From NCBI GenBank assembly GCA_021613335.1, contig JAJTWR010000290.1, forward strand, positions 500,001 through 564,000: DNA of 64,000 nt, in the 5' to 3' direction. The position numbers and the translations under genes are program-made. Below the pieces are notes generated by a model. The model did no database searches, was not told where the DNA came from, and worked only from the letters and a program-made list of their open reading frames with translations. Shown here piece after piece: positions 1 to 10,879 of the stretch (within the stretch, counting starts at the first letter, position 1; each line of letters starts with the position of its first letter). The stretch is from Whitmania pigra. Lineage: Eukaryota; Annelida; Clitellata; Hirudinida; Haemopidae.

Positions 1-936
1 GAGACAAATACGATCCAAGGACATATAAATCTCTTGTTAAAAATGCAAAATAATAATTTCGTTTCAGAATCATTGTTCTCTTCACATATAAACCTCCGCG
101 AAAACTATTTAGCGGTCCTGTAGATGCTCGTAGATGCATCATCACACTAAATCCGTACCATCGTCGTTAATATTTATTAATTAACAAGAAATTTACATAA
201 AACTTTTATCTTCGTTGTTATCGAGCCCGTTGTCACCGCGGACCCCGACAATTGCTAAAAGGTGCCAAGTGCTTCATTGTTATCAATTTCTCAAAGCTAA
301 CAAAAACAACGTCTTTGTAAATCTTTGCCAGTTTCAGTGCCTTAAAATTTAGGTTAAAAAGTTATTTAAAAATTAGTTTATAAAATATTTTGAATGGATA
401 ACATCAATTCTTCAAAACTATCGACGGTCATGTATGTTTAGAATGAGTCGTTTACGAAATAAGGAAAATTTATTGTTTCAATTACTTCGTCCTCTTGGTG
501 ATTCGACATCATTAAACGTTAAACGATTTTCAACATTAACGCGATTTTAAAAATAGATGCACATTCTCCCGTTTCTCGGTTTGCCAAAGTCGTTCCATGA
601 ACAGGAGCAAGTTAATAAAAATTTCATCTTTCTATCCAATAGATTTGAGAATGAAAGGAAAGCATTTAATTCATGTAATAACATAAAATGTAATATTTAC
701 ATGCATTTTAGGATTTAGTAATTTTAGGACCACGAGCGGAATGAGTCAGATCAGTCCCGAGTAAAATATTTATTCATTCTGTCTACTTGAAATGCAAGAA
801 CATCATGCCCTTATGAAATGCCAATCTTCTCGAGTACATATGAAACAATATTTTAAGTAGAACTAGTAAAAATAAACAGAAACAAATGATTTATTCCAGA
901 GTAAACGCCAATATAACAAAACAATTTTTCTTTAAG
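1..936. other. Intron or upstream region, no exon recognised
   Basis: This AT-rich stretch lies upstream of the first recognisable Ig exon. I found no exon-like open stretch with good splice sites. It is probably an intron of the adhesion gene that starts left of the window, because the first visible exon begins in the middle of an Ig domain. Confidence 0.4.
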
Positions 937-3900
937 AATTACATGGTACAAAAATGATCAAGTGCTGAATGTCAATCACGGTGGGATCTCAATCTCCGAT
1001 CGTGGCCAGACGGTGACCTTGAGTTCCGAGGATGATGACACAGCCAACTACATGGAAGGATACTACCAGTGCTTTGTGGAAAACCAATATGGAAAGCTTA
1101 TTTCCAACACCACCAGATACATCAAAGCTCTGAGCAAAAGAACTGGGGATGACAGCATGCAAACCCTCAATGTAAGGGTCGTCAAATATCTCAAAACATT
1201 CTCTTCACGTCAACTAAATTACAATTAACCAAATTTTTCTCATCCCAAGATCACAATAGGCGAAAAATTACGCTTGGACTACAAAGACAATATTTTGAAT
1301 CGTCCTAAAGGCTCCATCGGATGGAAGGCTGCTGATAAAGACATAGTTTTAGATCAAAGAGTTCAAATGGACGAAAGAGGTGATTAAAGTGTCTTACTCA
1401 CTTCCACTGCTATTTTTAAATGCCATAAAAAATTTAAATTACACTAAATTTGTATGGTTTAGGTTCCCTGTACTTTGCTTACACGTTGTTGGAAGATACC
1501 AGAAACGGCAATATGTATAAAAGTGAAACCCACAACATTCCTTTGGACTCATTCATTGGCTCCAGTTATTACCAAGTCAATATTCTCGGCACAAGTTGGT
1601 ATTGCTGAAACAAACTATACTTTTTAACGCTCTTATATCGGAAATGTAGAAATAAATGTTAAGTATTTGGCATTGATGATTTAGAGGAAGACATAAAAGA
1701 TGTCAAACCAGAGCTCGCATTCAGTTCACCAAATCACGTAGTTGGTCTGGAAGGACAAAACCTCACTCTGAAATGTTTCTTTTATGGACAGTGAGTGGGA
1801 CTTATTAACGTCAATTTTTCACTATTTAATAAATTAATTTGATTGCACGAACCTTAGTTCCAATACATACTAACTACTCAAAATGTTGTTTTGAGGTATG
1901 ATTATTTATAAATATTCTGACATCATTTTTACTTATGACTGCACTTGAACCTAGTAATACTATTATTATTCAATCCATCGACATGTAATACTTATTTAAG
2001 AAATATTTGTAATTAGTTGAAATCTTGTTTGAAATACTAGAAATAGCTGGAAACTTCAAAATGTTTTTAATGTTGAGTGATGTTATTTAGCACGCTGAAA
2101 AACTTTTATAACAAATAATACTGCCTCATTCATTTCATCAGTCCTCAACCTGAGATCGAGTTTACCAAAACTGGTAAACCTCTTCCAATGGGACGCGATC
2201 ATTTTATAAAACCTTCCACACTGGTCATAACCAATGCTTCCGTGGACGATGCCGGGACTTATAGATGCACGGGTAGGAATAAATTCGGTGTCGATTCCCA
2301 AAGCATTGAAGTCACAATTGAAGGTCTGTGATTGAATGAATTGTAGAGATAAGTCAAATATAATCTAAACAACAACAATAATAATGACACTATCATTGCC
2401 GTGATATTGAAATGATAATTGATATAAATAATTACTGATGTAAATTGCCAATTGCTTTCAGCTCCAGAAAATTATATACTATAAAATATTGTTTGTAACA
2501 ATTAATTCCTTTGAAATGCATACTCAATTTAGGAGATTTTTGTTCACAACCAGATCCAAGAAGCCTTTAAACATTTTATTTACTCATTCCAGCTGCTCCT
2601 CGTGTGACGTCATATGAAAATGTTCCCTCGAATCGAAACGTCACCGAAGGAGAGGATGTCATTTTCAAATGCATCGTGCATGGGTATCCTCCACCATCCT
2701 ACCAATGGATCATCGATGGCCAGCCTCTCTTACGTAGGCAAACTAATTACTTTAAAATCAATGAACTCTTACCACTTATAACTGCCAATAAGAGTTGCTC
2801 GGAGTTACATGTTCAGAATAAAACCATTTAATTTTTTTAAAGTTAGGGCATTATCCTCACATTGTAAACCTAACACCATGTCATCTCGTCCATATTAGAT
2901 TAAATAGAAATATTATACTTAAACCATTTATGATCTCTTTGAAATAAAACGGAGTTAAGTTATCATAACTGATTGCTAATGCCGCCGATCAAATTTTAAG
3001 ACTGATATTTTTTATAGCAAACATCTAGGAAAACGGTGACAATGCATATTGTAAGTATAAAAAACTAAAAGTTAAATAATAATTAAAGTAAAATCAACAG
3101 CCCAACAAATTCCGCCAAGAAAAGTGAGTTTGTCTAAAGATGGAAAGGTTCTGACCATGAGAAATGTATGCAAACGATGCGAGGACGGACTCCATGACAT
3201 GAAAGTTGTCCAATGCAACGTCACTAATAAACATGGATACCTACTTTTATCTGGATATCTCAATGTTCTTGGTATTTAAAGTTTTAATTTTATTTGGTTA
3301 TTACCTAACTTCTTATTACATAACATAAATTACAATATTATGTATATTATAAATTCAAAGATTTTATATTAAAATATGCCATATTGATATGATTTGTAAT
3401 AAAATCTTCAAAATATTCTGTGTAGAAAAGACAAGAGCCCAAATTACCGGTTACAACACGGAAGAAACCGTGTTTGACGAAGAAGATCGCACTCTTACCT
3501 ACCAGTGCACGGCTACTGGCGATCCAAGCACAAATATCACCAAACAGTGGCTCAGAATGATCTCGACTCCGTCATACTCCATTTTATTCGGGTCTTATTA
3601 TGAAAAGGAAGAATACGAAATCTTGTCTAAAGAACCTCCGTATGTGGAAATCGACTCATTCGGAATGCTAAAACTTATAAGGAGGAAGAGGGATTCCAAA
3701 AGATGGTCGCAGATTGGGCATAAATTCAAATGCTTTGTTACGAATGGATATAGCAGCGATGAGAAGCTAGTGGTGCTCAATATCCCAGATTCTCCCCGTG
3801 AATAATTAAACTTACTTATTATTTAAAATATGTTAATCTTTTTATTTGCTCATTAATATTTAACAGCTTGCTATTCTTGATTTTCCTTTACCTTTGGAAA

Positions 3901-5131
3901 TAAGTTTTGTAAGGCACACACTTGTCTAAAAATTTGTCTGATCAAGTTAATTGTTAAATGTTGTAAGTGATGCATAAGCATCGTCATTAGGGCGACGTCA
4001 TGTAATGCCATAGAAGCTCGTACTTAATTAATGTACGTCAACTTCCATAATTACAGTCGCATCCCGACTAGGAATCCTAAACTGGTGGTGGCTCTTCGTA
4101 GTGTTTGCGCTGTTTTTGATGCTCGTCATCACCTTTGTCGTCTGCTGTCGAAAGATCCTAAAGCAGAAGGGAAGCGAATATGACGGTTAGAAAATTAAAA
4201 ACTTAAAACTTTTTTCGTTATTAAAGTGAAACAAATTCCTTTTTTTTTTACACATTTTCCGAATCAGTCGACGCCAAAGAAAAACTGAACGGCAACGAAC
4301 CGGAGAAAGAGCTCGTCAATCACGGGTTCAAAGCCTACCGGCGACCGTGAGAAGTTCTTATTTATTTATTTATTTTATTTCCAACAAATTAAAAGGTCAA
4401 TGACAAATTTAACAAAAAACAAATTTTAAAAAAAAACAAAACAATTTATCTGACAATGAAATTAAACATGAACGTAAATAACTGTTTAGTAAGGCTTTGC
4501 TCCGTGATTGATTGAAGTGCAATGGTGCTAATGGTAATTGTCATTTGTCACTCCGTAAGACATAATTTGTAAGTAAGAGTTGAGGGAAGAGGATGATGCT
4601 GAGGAGAGTAGTTTAGCATCGTACGCGAATATCTTGAATTTGCATAATTTAAAGTGTTGCTTAAGGATTGGTCCAAGCACATTCGTTAATGGATAATTCA
4701 CTTTGACTTGGGTTTTGTAAAGCACACATTTGTCTAATGTATTTGTAATGCCTTTAACCATAAAACGAGTTGTCGTGAGACCATTATTTTTGATGCTATA
4801 ACTAATGGTGGAAAACGGCTAGCCATTTTGCTTGTCGGCATTAATGATGTAAACTGAAAATCGCTAATTTACATATAATACGAGAATTAACACTTCAATT
4901 ATACTTTACAGAGAAGATATGGGTTACCTGAAGGGCAGCAAAGCTTCCCTGGGAAGTTCTGGACACTGTAGCGATGAAGAAGGGAGCCTCAGTGACTACG
5001 GCCTTGTTGACGGCGGCAAATTTAACGAAGACGGATCGTTTGTTGGAGCTTATGTCACCAATCCCAAACCAGGACAAACGAAAGTCAGGAGAGAATATAT
5101 CAGTTCTCCTCTGACTAGATACTATACCTAA
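937..5131 (+). CDS. L1/neuroglian-type Ig cell adhesion molecule, 3' part
   Basis: A membrane adhesion receptor whose cytoplasmic tail should bind ankyrin. Exons read as 937-1171, 1250-1379, 1463-1594, 1685-1790, 2142-2323, 2594-2733, 3101-3271, 3426-3797, 4057-4185, 4268-4346 and 4912-5131, with GT-AG borders and matching phases. The first eight encode about five Ig-like domains with the usual Cys-Trp-Cys pattern (for example ITWYKND and DDAGTYRCTG). Exon 4057-4185 encodes the transmembrane helix followed by CCRK. The last exon carries SLSDYG and FNEDGSFVGAY, closely matching the L1-family ankyrin motif FNEDGSFIGQY. It ends in LTRYYT. The 5' end lies outside the window. No fibronectin type III repeat is visible between the last Ig domain and the membrane, which is unusual for L1 proteins. 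Family assignment rests mainly on the tail. Confidence 0.8.
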
Positions 5132-6126
5132 TATTGAAAGTTGAAGCTGTTTTATGTCCACCGAACGTGTTTTTCTGTCTTTTCAGTTAATAGTATCTAT
5201 TTTATAATCATTCTAAACAATTTGGTTTGATTTTTACATAACGATGTATGCGTACAAAGAGAAATATTTATTTCAACCTATTATTTCAACGATTCCTCCA
5301 AATTTTCATTTGTTCTTGCATCCATTTTTAGCTTGATTATTCGCTTATCACTTTGATATTTTTTGACTTTATTCCATTCATTGTGCTTATTTAATTTGCC
5401 CCGAACTATTTCACTGTTTCCACGGGATGAAGTTGAATTTTTGTTAGTATTGTTTGTTTTGACATCAAATTTTAAGAAATGAGACTGTGAGGATCAAAGT
5501 AAATAAATGTTAACGAACAATTAGTTCTTCCTGTAAGTATAGCTATAGTTGCATTAATAAATAATTTCTCTAAAATAACAATAATTTAAGCTTTTAAGCA
5601 GTTGTCATCGACGAGATAACGCTCGTTGGTTTGATTGTAGAATTGTTGGTTGGGACTTCTCAATGAATTCCAAGTCGAAATCTGTCTGGTTAGAGGAAAA
5701 CTTTCATTAAGAACGATCGAAATTTTATTAAATGAAGTCTATGCAGATGAATATATCATGTCGGTTAATTTATATTATTTCTTAGTGCAACAAAAATGGA
5801 AAAAATTATAGAAACCAAAGCCTGTCAGCATTACTATAAAAGTAATGAGTCCGATTTTAATCGAGTGGCTTACCTTGAGAATACTGTAAACTTAAGAGAA
5901 ACTCCCTTTAAAGAGGAAAGTTTCCAATGTGGTGTAAAACAGATCGATAGTCTGAACATTACATAATTGCATTCATTTAAGTCTAAATCTGAAAGGGTCT
6001 TCCTCTATAAGCTGCCCTTTCCAGTCCAACATCTTCCACGGCTCTGAAAAACTTCCTCAGATGAAATCTTTCACTAGAATTTAAATAATCTATTAAAGTA
6101 ACATGAGTTTAATGAGATCTTTTGCT
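5132..6126. other. 3' UTR and intergenic sequence
   Basis: This holds the 3' UTR of the adhesion gene and AT-rich intergenic DNA up to the retrotransposon. I see no coding exon in it. Confidence 0.5.
6107..6126 (+). repeat. Left copy of direct repeat flanking the Copia element
   Basis: A 20-bp sequence directly left of the LTR, repeated exactly at 10573-10592 on the other side. The match extends about four more bases with one gap. It looks like a target-site duplication but is far longer than the roughly 5 bp expected for Copia integration. Confidence 0.75.
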
Positions 6127-6368
6127 TGTTGAGTTTGTCATAACTAATGTCTGATGATGGAATAAATACAAAGTTGTATCAGAAGGTTAATGTAGTTTAT
6201 TTAAACTAAATAAACATCTAAGAAACGACTAAGAAACTACGTAAGAACTCGACTCGACGAACTACACGACAATGCCAATCAAAACAGTTTAGAACTAGCT
6301 AAGCGTCCCCAGACAACAAAACATAGATACATATATCATATTAAATCACACGTAGTTTAAACTCAACA
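6127..6368 (-). repeat. 3' LTR of the Copia element
   Basis: The 242-bp long terminal repeat at the downstream end of the element. It begins TGTTGAGTTT and ends AAACTCAACA on the plus strand, a 10-bp terminal inverted repeat. It appears identical to 10328-10569. Confidence 0.95.
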
Positions 6369-6377
6369 CTCCCTCTT
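6369..6377 (-). other. Polypurine tract of the Copia element
   Basis: On the element strand this is AAGAGGGAG directly before the 3' LTR, the expected place and composition for the plus-strand primer. Confidence 0.8.
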
Positions 6378-6412
6378 AAACTATGATGTGTCCAGTGTCA
6401 ATATCATAACGC

Positions 6413-8560
6413 TTAGTCTAAAACATTCATAATAGCAGGAATGAAAGTTCTCAATTTGTTAATAGACAACGATTTTGTGAACATGTCAGCAATGTTCTTC
6501 TCGGATGGAATGTACTTCGGTTTTATGAAACCACTTGCCACTTCTGATCGGATGAAATGATACTTGATATCAATATGCTTCGATCTTTGATGAAAAACAG
6601 GATTCTTTGTCAACTCAATTGCACTCTGATTGTCGACATTGAGTGTAACAGAATTGTTCGTAATTCCTCCGGTCATGTCTTTTAACAAACACATCAGAAA
6701 CTTTGCTTCTTGCACAGCTGCACACATTGACATATATTCTGCTTCGCAGGTCGATAATGCAATAGTTGGTTGTTTTCTAGACTTCCATGAAATCAATGGA
6801 CCAGTACTCGACAACATAAAACCATATCCAGTAATGCTACGACGGTCTTTAGAATTTGCCCAATCAGCATCACAATATCCGATCAAATCTAAATCACCAT
6901 CAGACCTCTTGAAAATTAAACTGTAGTTCATTGTTCCCTTTAAATATCTTAGGACATGTTTAGCCATCGTCATGTGAATATTCATCGGCTTTGATGTGAA
7001 TTGTGATAGATAGGAAACTACAAAACATAAATCGGGTCTTGTAGCAGACATTGCATAGATCAAACTTCCAATTACAGATCTGTACAGGTGCACATTTTCA
7101 AAATCAACAGTATCTTCATCTTTCAGTTTGTTCAAATTCAAATCACATGGCGTAGATCTAGGTTTGCAGTCACTCATGTTGAATTTTGACAGCATTTTTT
7201 CAACATATTTGGATTGATTCACCTTAATCATTTCACCTCCAGATGAGCATTCAAATTGCATTCCAAGAAACCATGTTAATTGTCCAAGATCCTTCATTTT
7301 GAACTTTGAATGCAAAGATTGTTTTACAGATTTCAACACGGATTCATCACTCGCAGCAATGATAATATCATCAACCCAGAAGAGAATGATGACTTTAGAA
7401 TCTGTATTAAGACGAGTGTAGACGCAATGATCAGCTGATGACTGTTCAAAACTTTCAGAAATCAAAAAATCATGCAACATGTTATTCCAATTTCTGCCAC
7501 TCTGTTTCAGGCCATACAGAGATTTTTTTAGTTTCAGAACAATTTTATTATCAGTTTTGTCATCAACAGAAAAACCTTCAGGTTGTTCAATGTATAATTC
7601 ACAATCAATTGGAGCATTTAGATATGCTGTTTTAACATCCATCTGGTGTACAATCAGATTACGTTGTACTGCTAACTGCATCATCATTCGTATCGATGTA
7701 ACTCGAACAGTTGGTGAAAAAGTTTCTGTATAGTCGATGTCTTTTATTTGCGAATAACCTTTGGCAACATATCGGGCTTTATATTGCTCACTGCCGTCCG
7801 GTCCAAACTTCACAGCATAGACCCAACGACCTTTGATTACTTTACGACTCTCAGGTAGTAGACATTGTTCAAAAGTGTCGTTTTCCATTAACGAGTTCAT
7901 TTCCTCAGACATGGCTTGTTTCCAGTATCTAGATTCTGAAGAAGATATGGCTTCATTGTACGTATTTGGCACATCAGACATTTTATAGCAGTAATGAACA
8001 TTAAGATTAATTGAGTCATCATCCAGAATATAGTCACTCAAATACTTTGGTTTGTTCGTGTTTCGTTTAGGATATTTGCGAACAATCGAATCTGAATTTG
8101 AGGTATCCTGGGTTTCAGTTTGTGCAATTTCATCACTTCTTACATCTGCCTTTGTTTCCGTTTCAACTCCAGTCAGTTTTTGATCAATGTAGCCGTCAGA
8201 AAAATCACTAACAACTTCACTTTCATTTGAATCAAATTTGTTCGTGAAACGCACGCACCTTGATTTTTTCACAACTCCAGAATTTTTGAAATACACGAGA
8301 TAAGCTGGACTTTCATGATCATACCCTATGAATACTGCTTTCTCGCTTCTTGGGTCAAGTTTCTTTTTATCTTGTACAAAAGCATAGCATGTTGAACCAA
8401 AAACAGACATGCGGGACAGGTCAGGCTTCTTGCCGGTCAAATTTTCATATGGTGTTTTACCAGTTCGTGGGCAAAAACATCGATTACGTGTGTATGCCGC
8501 AGCACGCACAGCGTATGTCCACAGTTCTTTTGGTAGTTGAGATTGGATTAGTAAACATCT
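6413..8560 (-). pseudogene. Copia pol: integrase C-terminus, reverse transcriptase, RNase H
   Basis: An open stretch of about 700 codons with the end of integrase, then a Copia reverse transcriptase and RNase H. Visible motifs are KGRWVYAVK, HQMDVKTAYLNAPI and SLYGLKQSGRNW. The catalytic pair lies in FWVDDIIIAA, so the usual YVDD is WVDD here. RNase H follows with YCDADWAN, STCEAEYMS and SKHIDIKYHFIR. The product would copy element RNA into DNA. The stretch is open to its stop, but it is cut off from the upstream integrase by frame breaks near 8560 and 8683. I mark it as a pseudogene for that reason; the breaks could be sequencing errors. Confidence 0.85.
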
Positions 8561-8562
8561 CT

Positions 8563-9460
8563 CGCCATCTCAAACAATGATCGCCAACTTCGTTCAACAG
8601 TTCCGTTTTGATGTGGCGAATAGGGCGCAGATTTTTCATGTTTTATCTGATGCTTCAGCAATAGTGATTTGAAATCTCTATTTTGAATTCTGTTCCATTG
8701 TCGGTTCTCAAACGTTTAACTTTTGCGATAGGTGCACAATCAGCAAAAAACTTCTGAGCAGCATGAACAACATCACATTTCTGGCGCAGGAAATAAACAG
8801 TACTGGCTCCAGATAGGTCATCCACAAAACAAACAGCATATTTGAAACCATTTCTTGCAGTAGGTGTGACAGGACCACTTAAATCACAATGAACAAGTTC
8901 TAACGGTTCTTTGGCACGCACATCACTTTGCCTGTTGAAAGACTGTGTCATTTTCCCAAGAGTGCAAACTTCACATTGAAATTCTGATTTGTCGGTAATT
9001 TTCATTCCATCAACAACAGATTCCAATTTCAAGATATCTCTGACATTGCAATGACCAAGGATCAAGTGCCACTCATGTAGGCTGTGTTTACTGTTAGTTC
9101 TGTCAGCAACATTGTTCAGGTAGTACAGCTTTCCAGACTTGCAAATATTAAAAATAGTACCATTCTGAGCAACAAGTTCTGCACAATGTGGGCTGAAATT
9201 TACAGTCGCTCCTTTCGCTGTTGCTGCCTGAACAGAAAAAATACCTTGTCGATATGACGGAACATATAATGCATTCTCTAGGTTGACATCTCTGGGTTTT
9301 CCATCTAAACTTTGTAGACAAACTTTTGCTGTACCTCGACCTTGCACGATTCCAATTGATCTAGAGCCATTTGCTAGTTCAATGCAGTGATCATTGGGCT
9401 CAAAATTGTCTTCAAAACATACAAACTTTGATTTGTTAGTAACAATATGGGTTGTAGCAC
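8563..9460 (-). pseudogene. Copia pol: protease and integrase N-terminus and core
   Basis: This frame carries most of the aspartic protease after its active-site turn, then the integrase zinc-binding region (WHLILGHCNVRD ... CEVC) and the first two catalytic acidic residues, in HCDLSGP and RTDNGTEF. Integrase inserts the cDNA into the genome. The frame is broken from gag near 9460 and terminates soon after the second catalytic Asp because of a break in the T-run at 8681-8684. A short stretch of integrase lies in a third frame between about 8563 and 8683. Confidence 0.8.
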
Positions 9461-10312
9461 ACCACAATCAACCAGTAGACTGTCACGATCCACGCTTTGA
9501 CACTCAGATACTTTGAAAAGAAATGAATCTGATTGTCCTCCTGCTTGCTTGTTCTCTGTGACAGACTTTGCACTGTGTTGTTTCTTTCTACATTTCAGTG
9601 TATTATGCGATATACTTCTGCATACTTCACACCACTTCTTTTGAACAACTTTCACTGCTGGGTTTTGCTCTTTTCGCATTTTACATTCAAATGATTTGTG
9701 ACCATATTTGCGGCATGTGAAACACTGTATGGATTTTGCATCATTTAACATAACATGATCCTCATGATCACGTGAGTAGATCTGTTTTTCGTTTTCTTCA
9801 AAACTTCGCAAAGCAACTTTAAATTCTGCAAAACTGTGATCTCTATCTTTTTGTGTTGTAACAGTACAGAAAGTCTTGTACGTCAGTGGCAGACCTTTCA
9901 GAATCATAGCGATGAGTAAACTATCACTTACCACTTCGCCAGCTCTCTTCAACGAAGATGCTGCGGTCTCAGCTCGCAACATATAATCAGTCGTACTTTC
10001 ATTTTCGGACTTTGAAAGAGTCGTTAATTCAGTGTACAGAGATATAATTTTGGGTTTTGACTTACCTAGGTAGTGTTCCCGCAGGATTTCTAGTGCTTTC
10101 TTTCCATTGTCTCTGGCATCTCGTATGACTAGTGATAGACTTCGATCATCTAGACATTGAATAAGTTCGGCGAATGCCTCGGCATTTTTTTCAGCGTCTG
10201 GTTCTTCAGCACATACGAACACATCGTGAAGTTTCTGTAGTCTCATGAATCCCAAGAATTTGACTTCCCATAATTCATACCTTCTTTCATCACCATCAAA
10301 CATCAAACGCAT
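9460..10312 (-). pseudogene. Copia gag with two CCHC knuckles, plus protease start
   Basis: Encodes the nucleocapsid precursor. The N-terminal part (FDGDERRYELWEVKFLGFM, then RSLSLVIRD) resembles the Copia gag domain. Two zinc knuckles follow, CFTCRKYGHKSFEC and CEVCRSISHNTLKC, both C-X2-C-X4-H-X4-C. The frame then enters the protease and shows DCG at the active site in place of the common DSG before the frame breaks near 9460. I chose the ATG at 10310-10312 just after the primer site; an in-frame ATG inside the LTR would give a longer product reading through the primer site. Confidence 0.8.
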
Positions 10313-10313
10313 C

Positions 10314-10327
10314 CTGGGCCCATAACC
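10314..10327 (-). other. Copia primer-binding site, initiator-tRNA anticodon-arm type
   Basis: Directly inside the 5' LTR the plus strand reads CTGGGCCCATAACC. This equals the anticodon arm of animal initiator tRNA-Met, including the CAU anticodon, so the element strand is complementary to it. Drosophila copia is known to prime with an internal fragment of this tRNA; the site here fits the same mechanism. Confidence 0.8.
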
Positions 10328-10569
10328 TGTTGAGTTTGTCATAACTAATGTCTGATGATGGAATAAATACAAAGTTGTATCAGAAGGTTAATGTAGTTTA
10401 TTTAAACTAAATAAACATCTAAGAAACGACTAAGAAACTACGTAAGAACTCGACTCGACGAACTACACGACAATGCCAATCAAAACAGTTTAGAACTAGC
10501 TAAGCGTCCCCAGACAACAAAACATAGATACATATATCATATTAAATCACACGTAGTTTAAACTCAACA
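10328..10569 (-). repeat. 5' LTR of the Copia element
   Basis: The 242-bp long terminal repeat at the upstream end of the element, apparently identical to 6127-6368. It should hold the element promoter. Confidence 0.95.
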
Positions 10570-10572
10570 ATG

Positions 10573-10592
10573 GTTTAATGAGATCTTTTGCT
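10573..10592 (+). repeat. Right copy of direct repeat flanking the Copia element
   Basis: Exact 20-bp copy of 6107-6126, three bases outside the right LTR end. Confidence 0.75.
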
Positions 10593-10879
10593 TAACAAAT
10601 AATTTTGAAAATTTATTGACAAATATTTTAAAATGCTGCTTAACATTTTGAATAGCCTTCTCCTGTCACCTCAACAGTCTAAGGAAAGACGTGTACTATT
10701 TGTCGATTTAGCATAAATTAATAAAATAAGTTTTCAATTAGATTAATGAGCGTTAAATATTTTCACTAGCGCCTCAAATTTATCCCTATACATTTATGTC
10801 AAGAATTTTTGAAGTCTTTGAAAGTGTTTGAAATAATCGTTTATAAACATTCCCGACCGAAGCCTTTGTTTTATCTGAA

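Larger units (their letters stand above)
6127..10569 (-). mobile_element. Copia-type LTR retrotransposon, 4.4 kb, full length but frame-broken
   Basis: A complete Ty1/copia-order element on the minus strand: two 242-bp LTRs with TG...CA ends, a tRNA-type primer site, gag with zinc knuckles, protease, integrase, reverse transcriptase, RNase H and a polypurine tract. Integrase precedes reverse transcriptase, which defines Copia (Pseudoviridae-like) order. No envelope-like gene is present. The LTRs look identical base for base, so insertion is recent. The coding region has three small frame breaks near 9460, 8683 and 8560. It sits between the adhesion gene and nicastrin and interrupts neither coding region. 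Confidence 0.95.

Noticed and set aside
3890..4750. Two similar stretches with GTTTTGTAA(G/A)GCACACA(C/T)TTGTCTA
   Set aside because: About 30 bp of similarity in one intron and a neighbouring one, too short to define a repeat family from this window.
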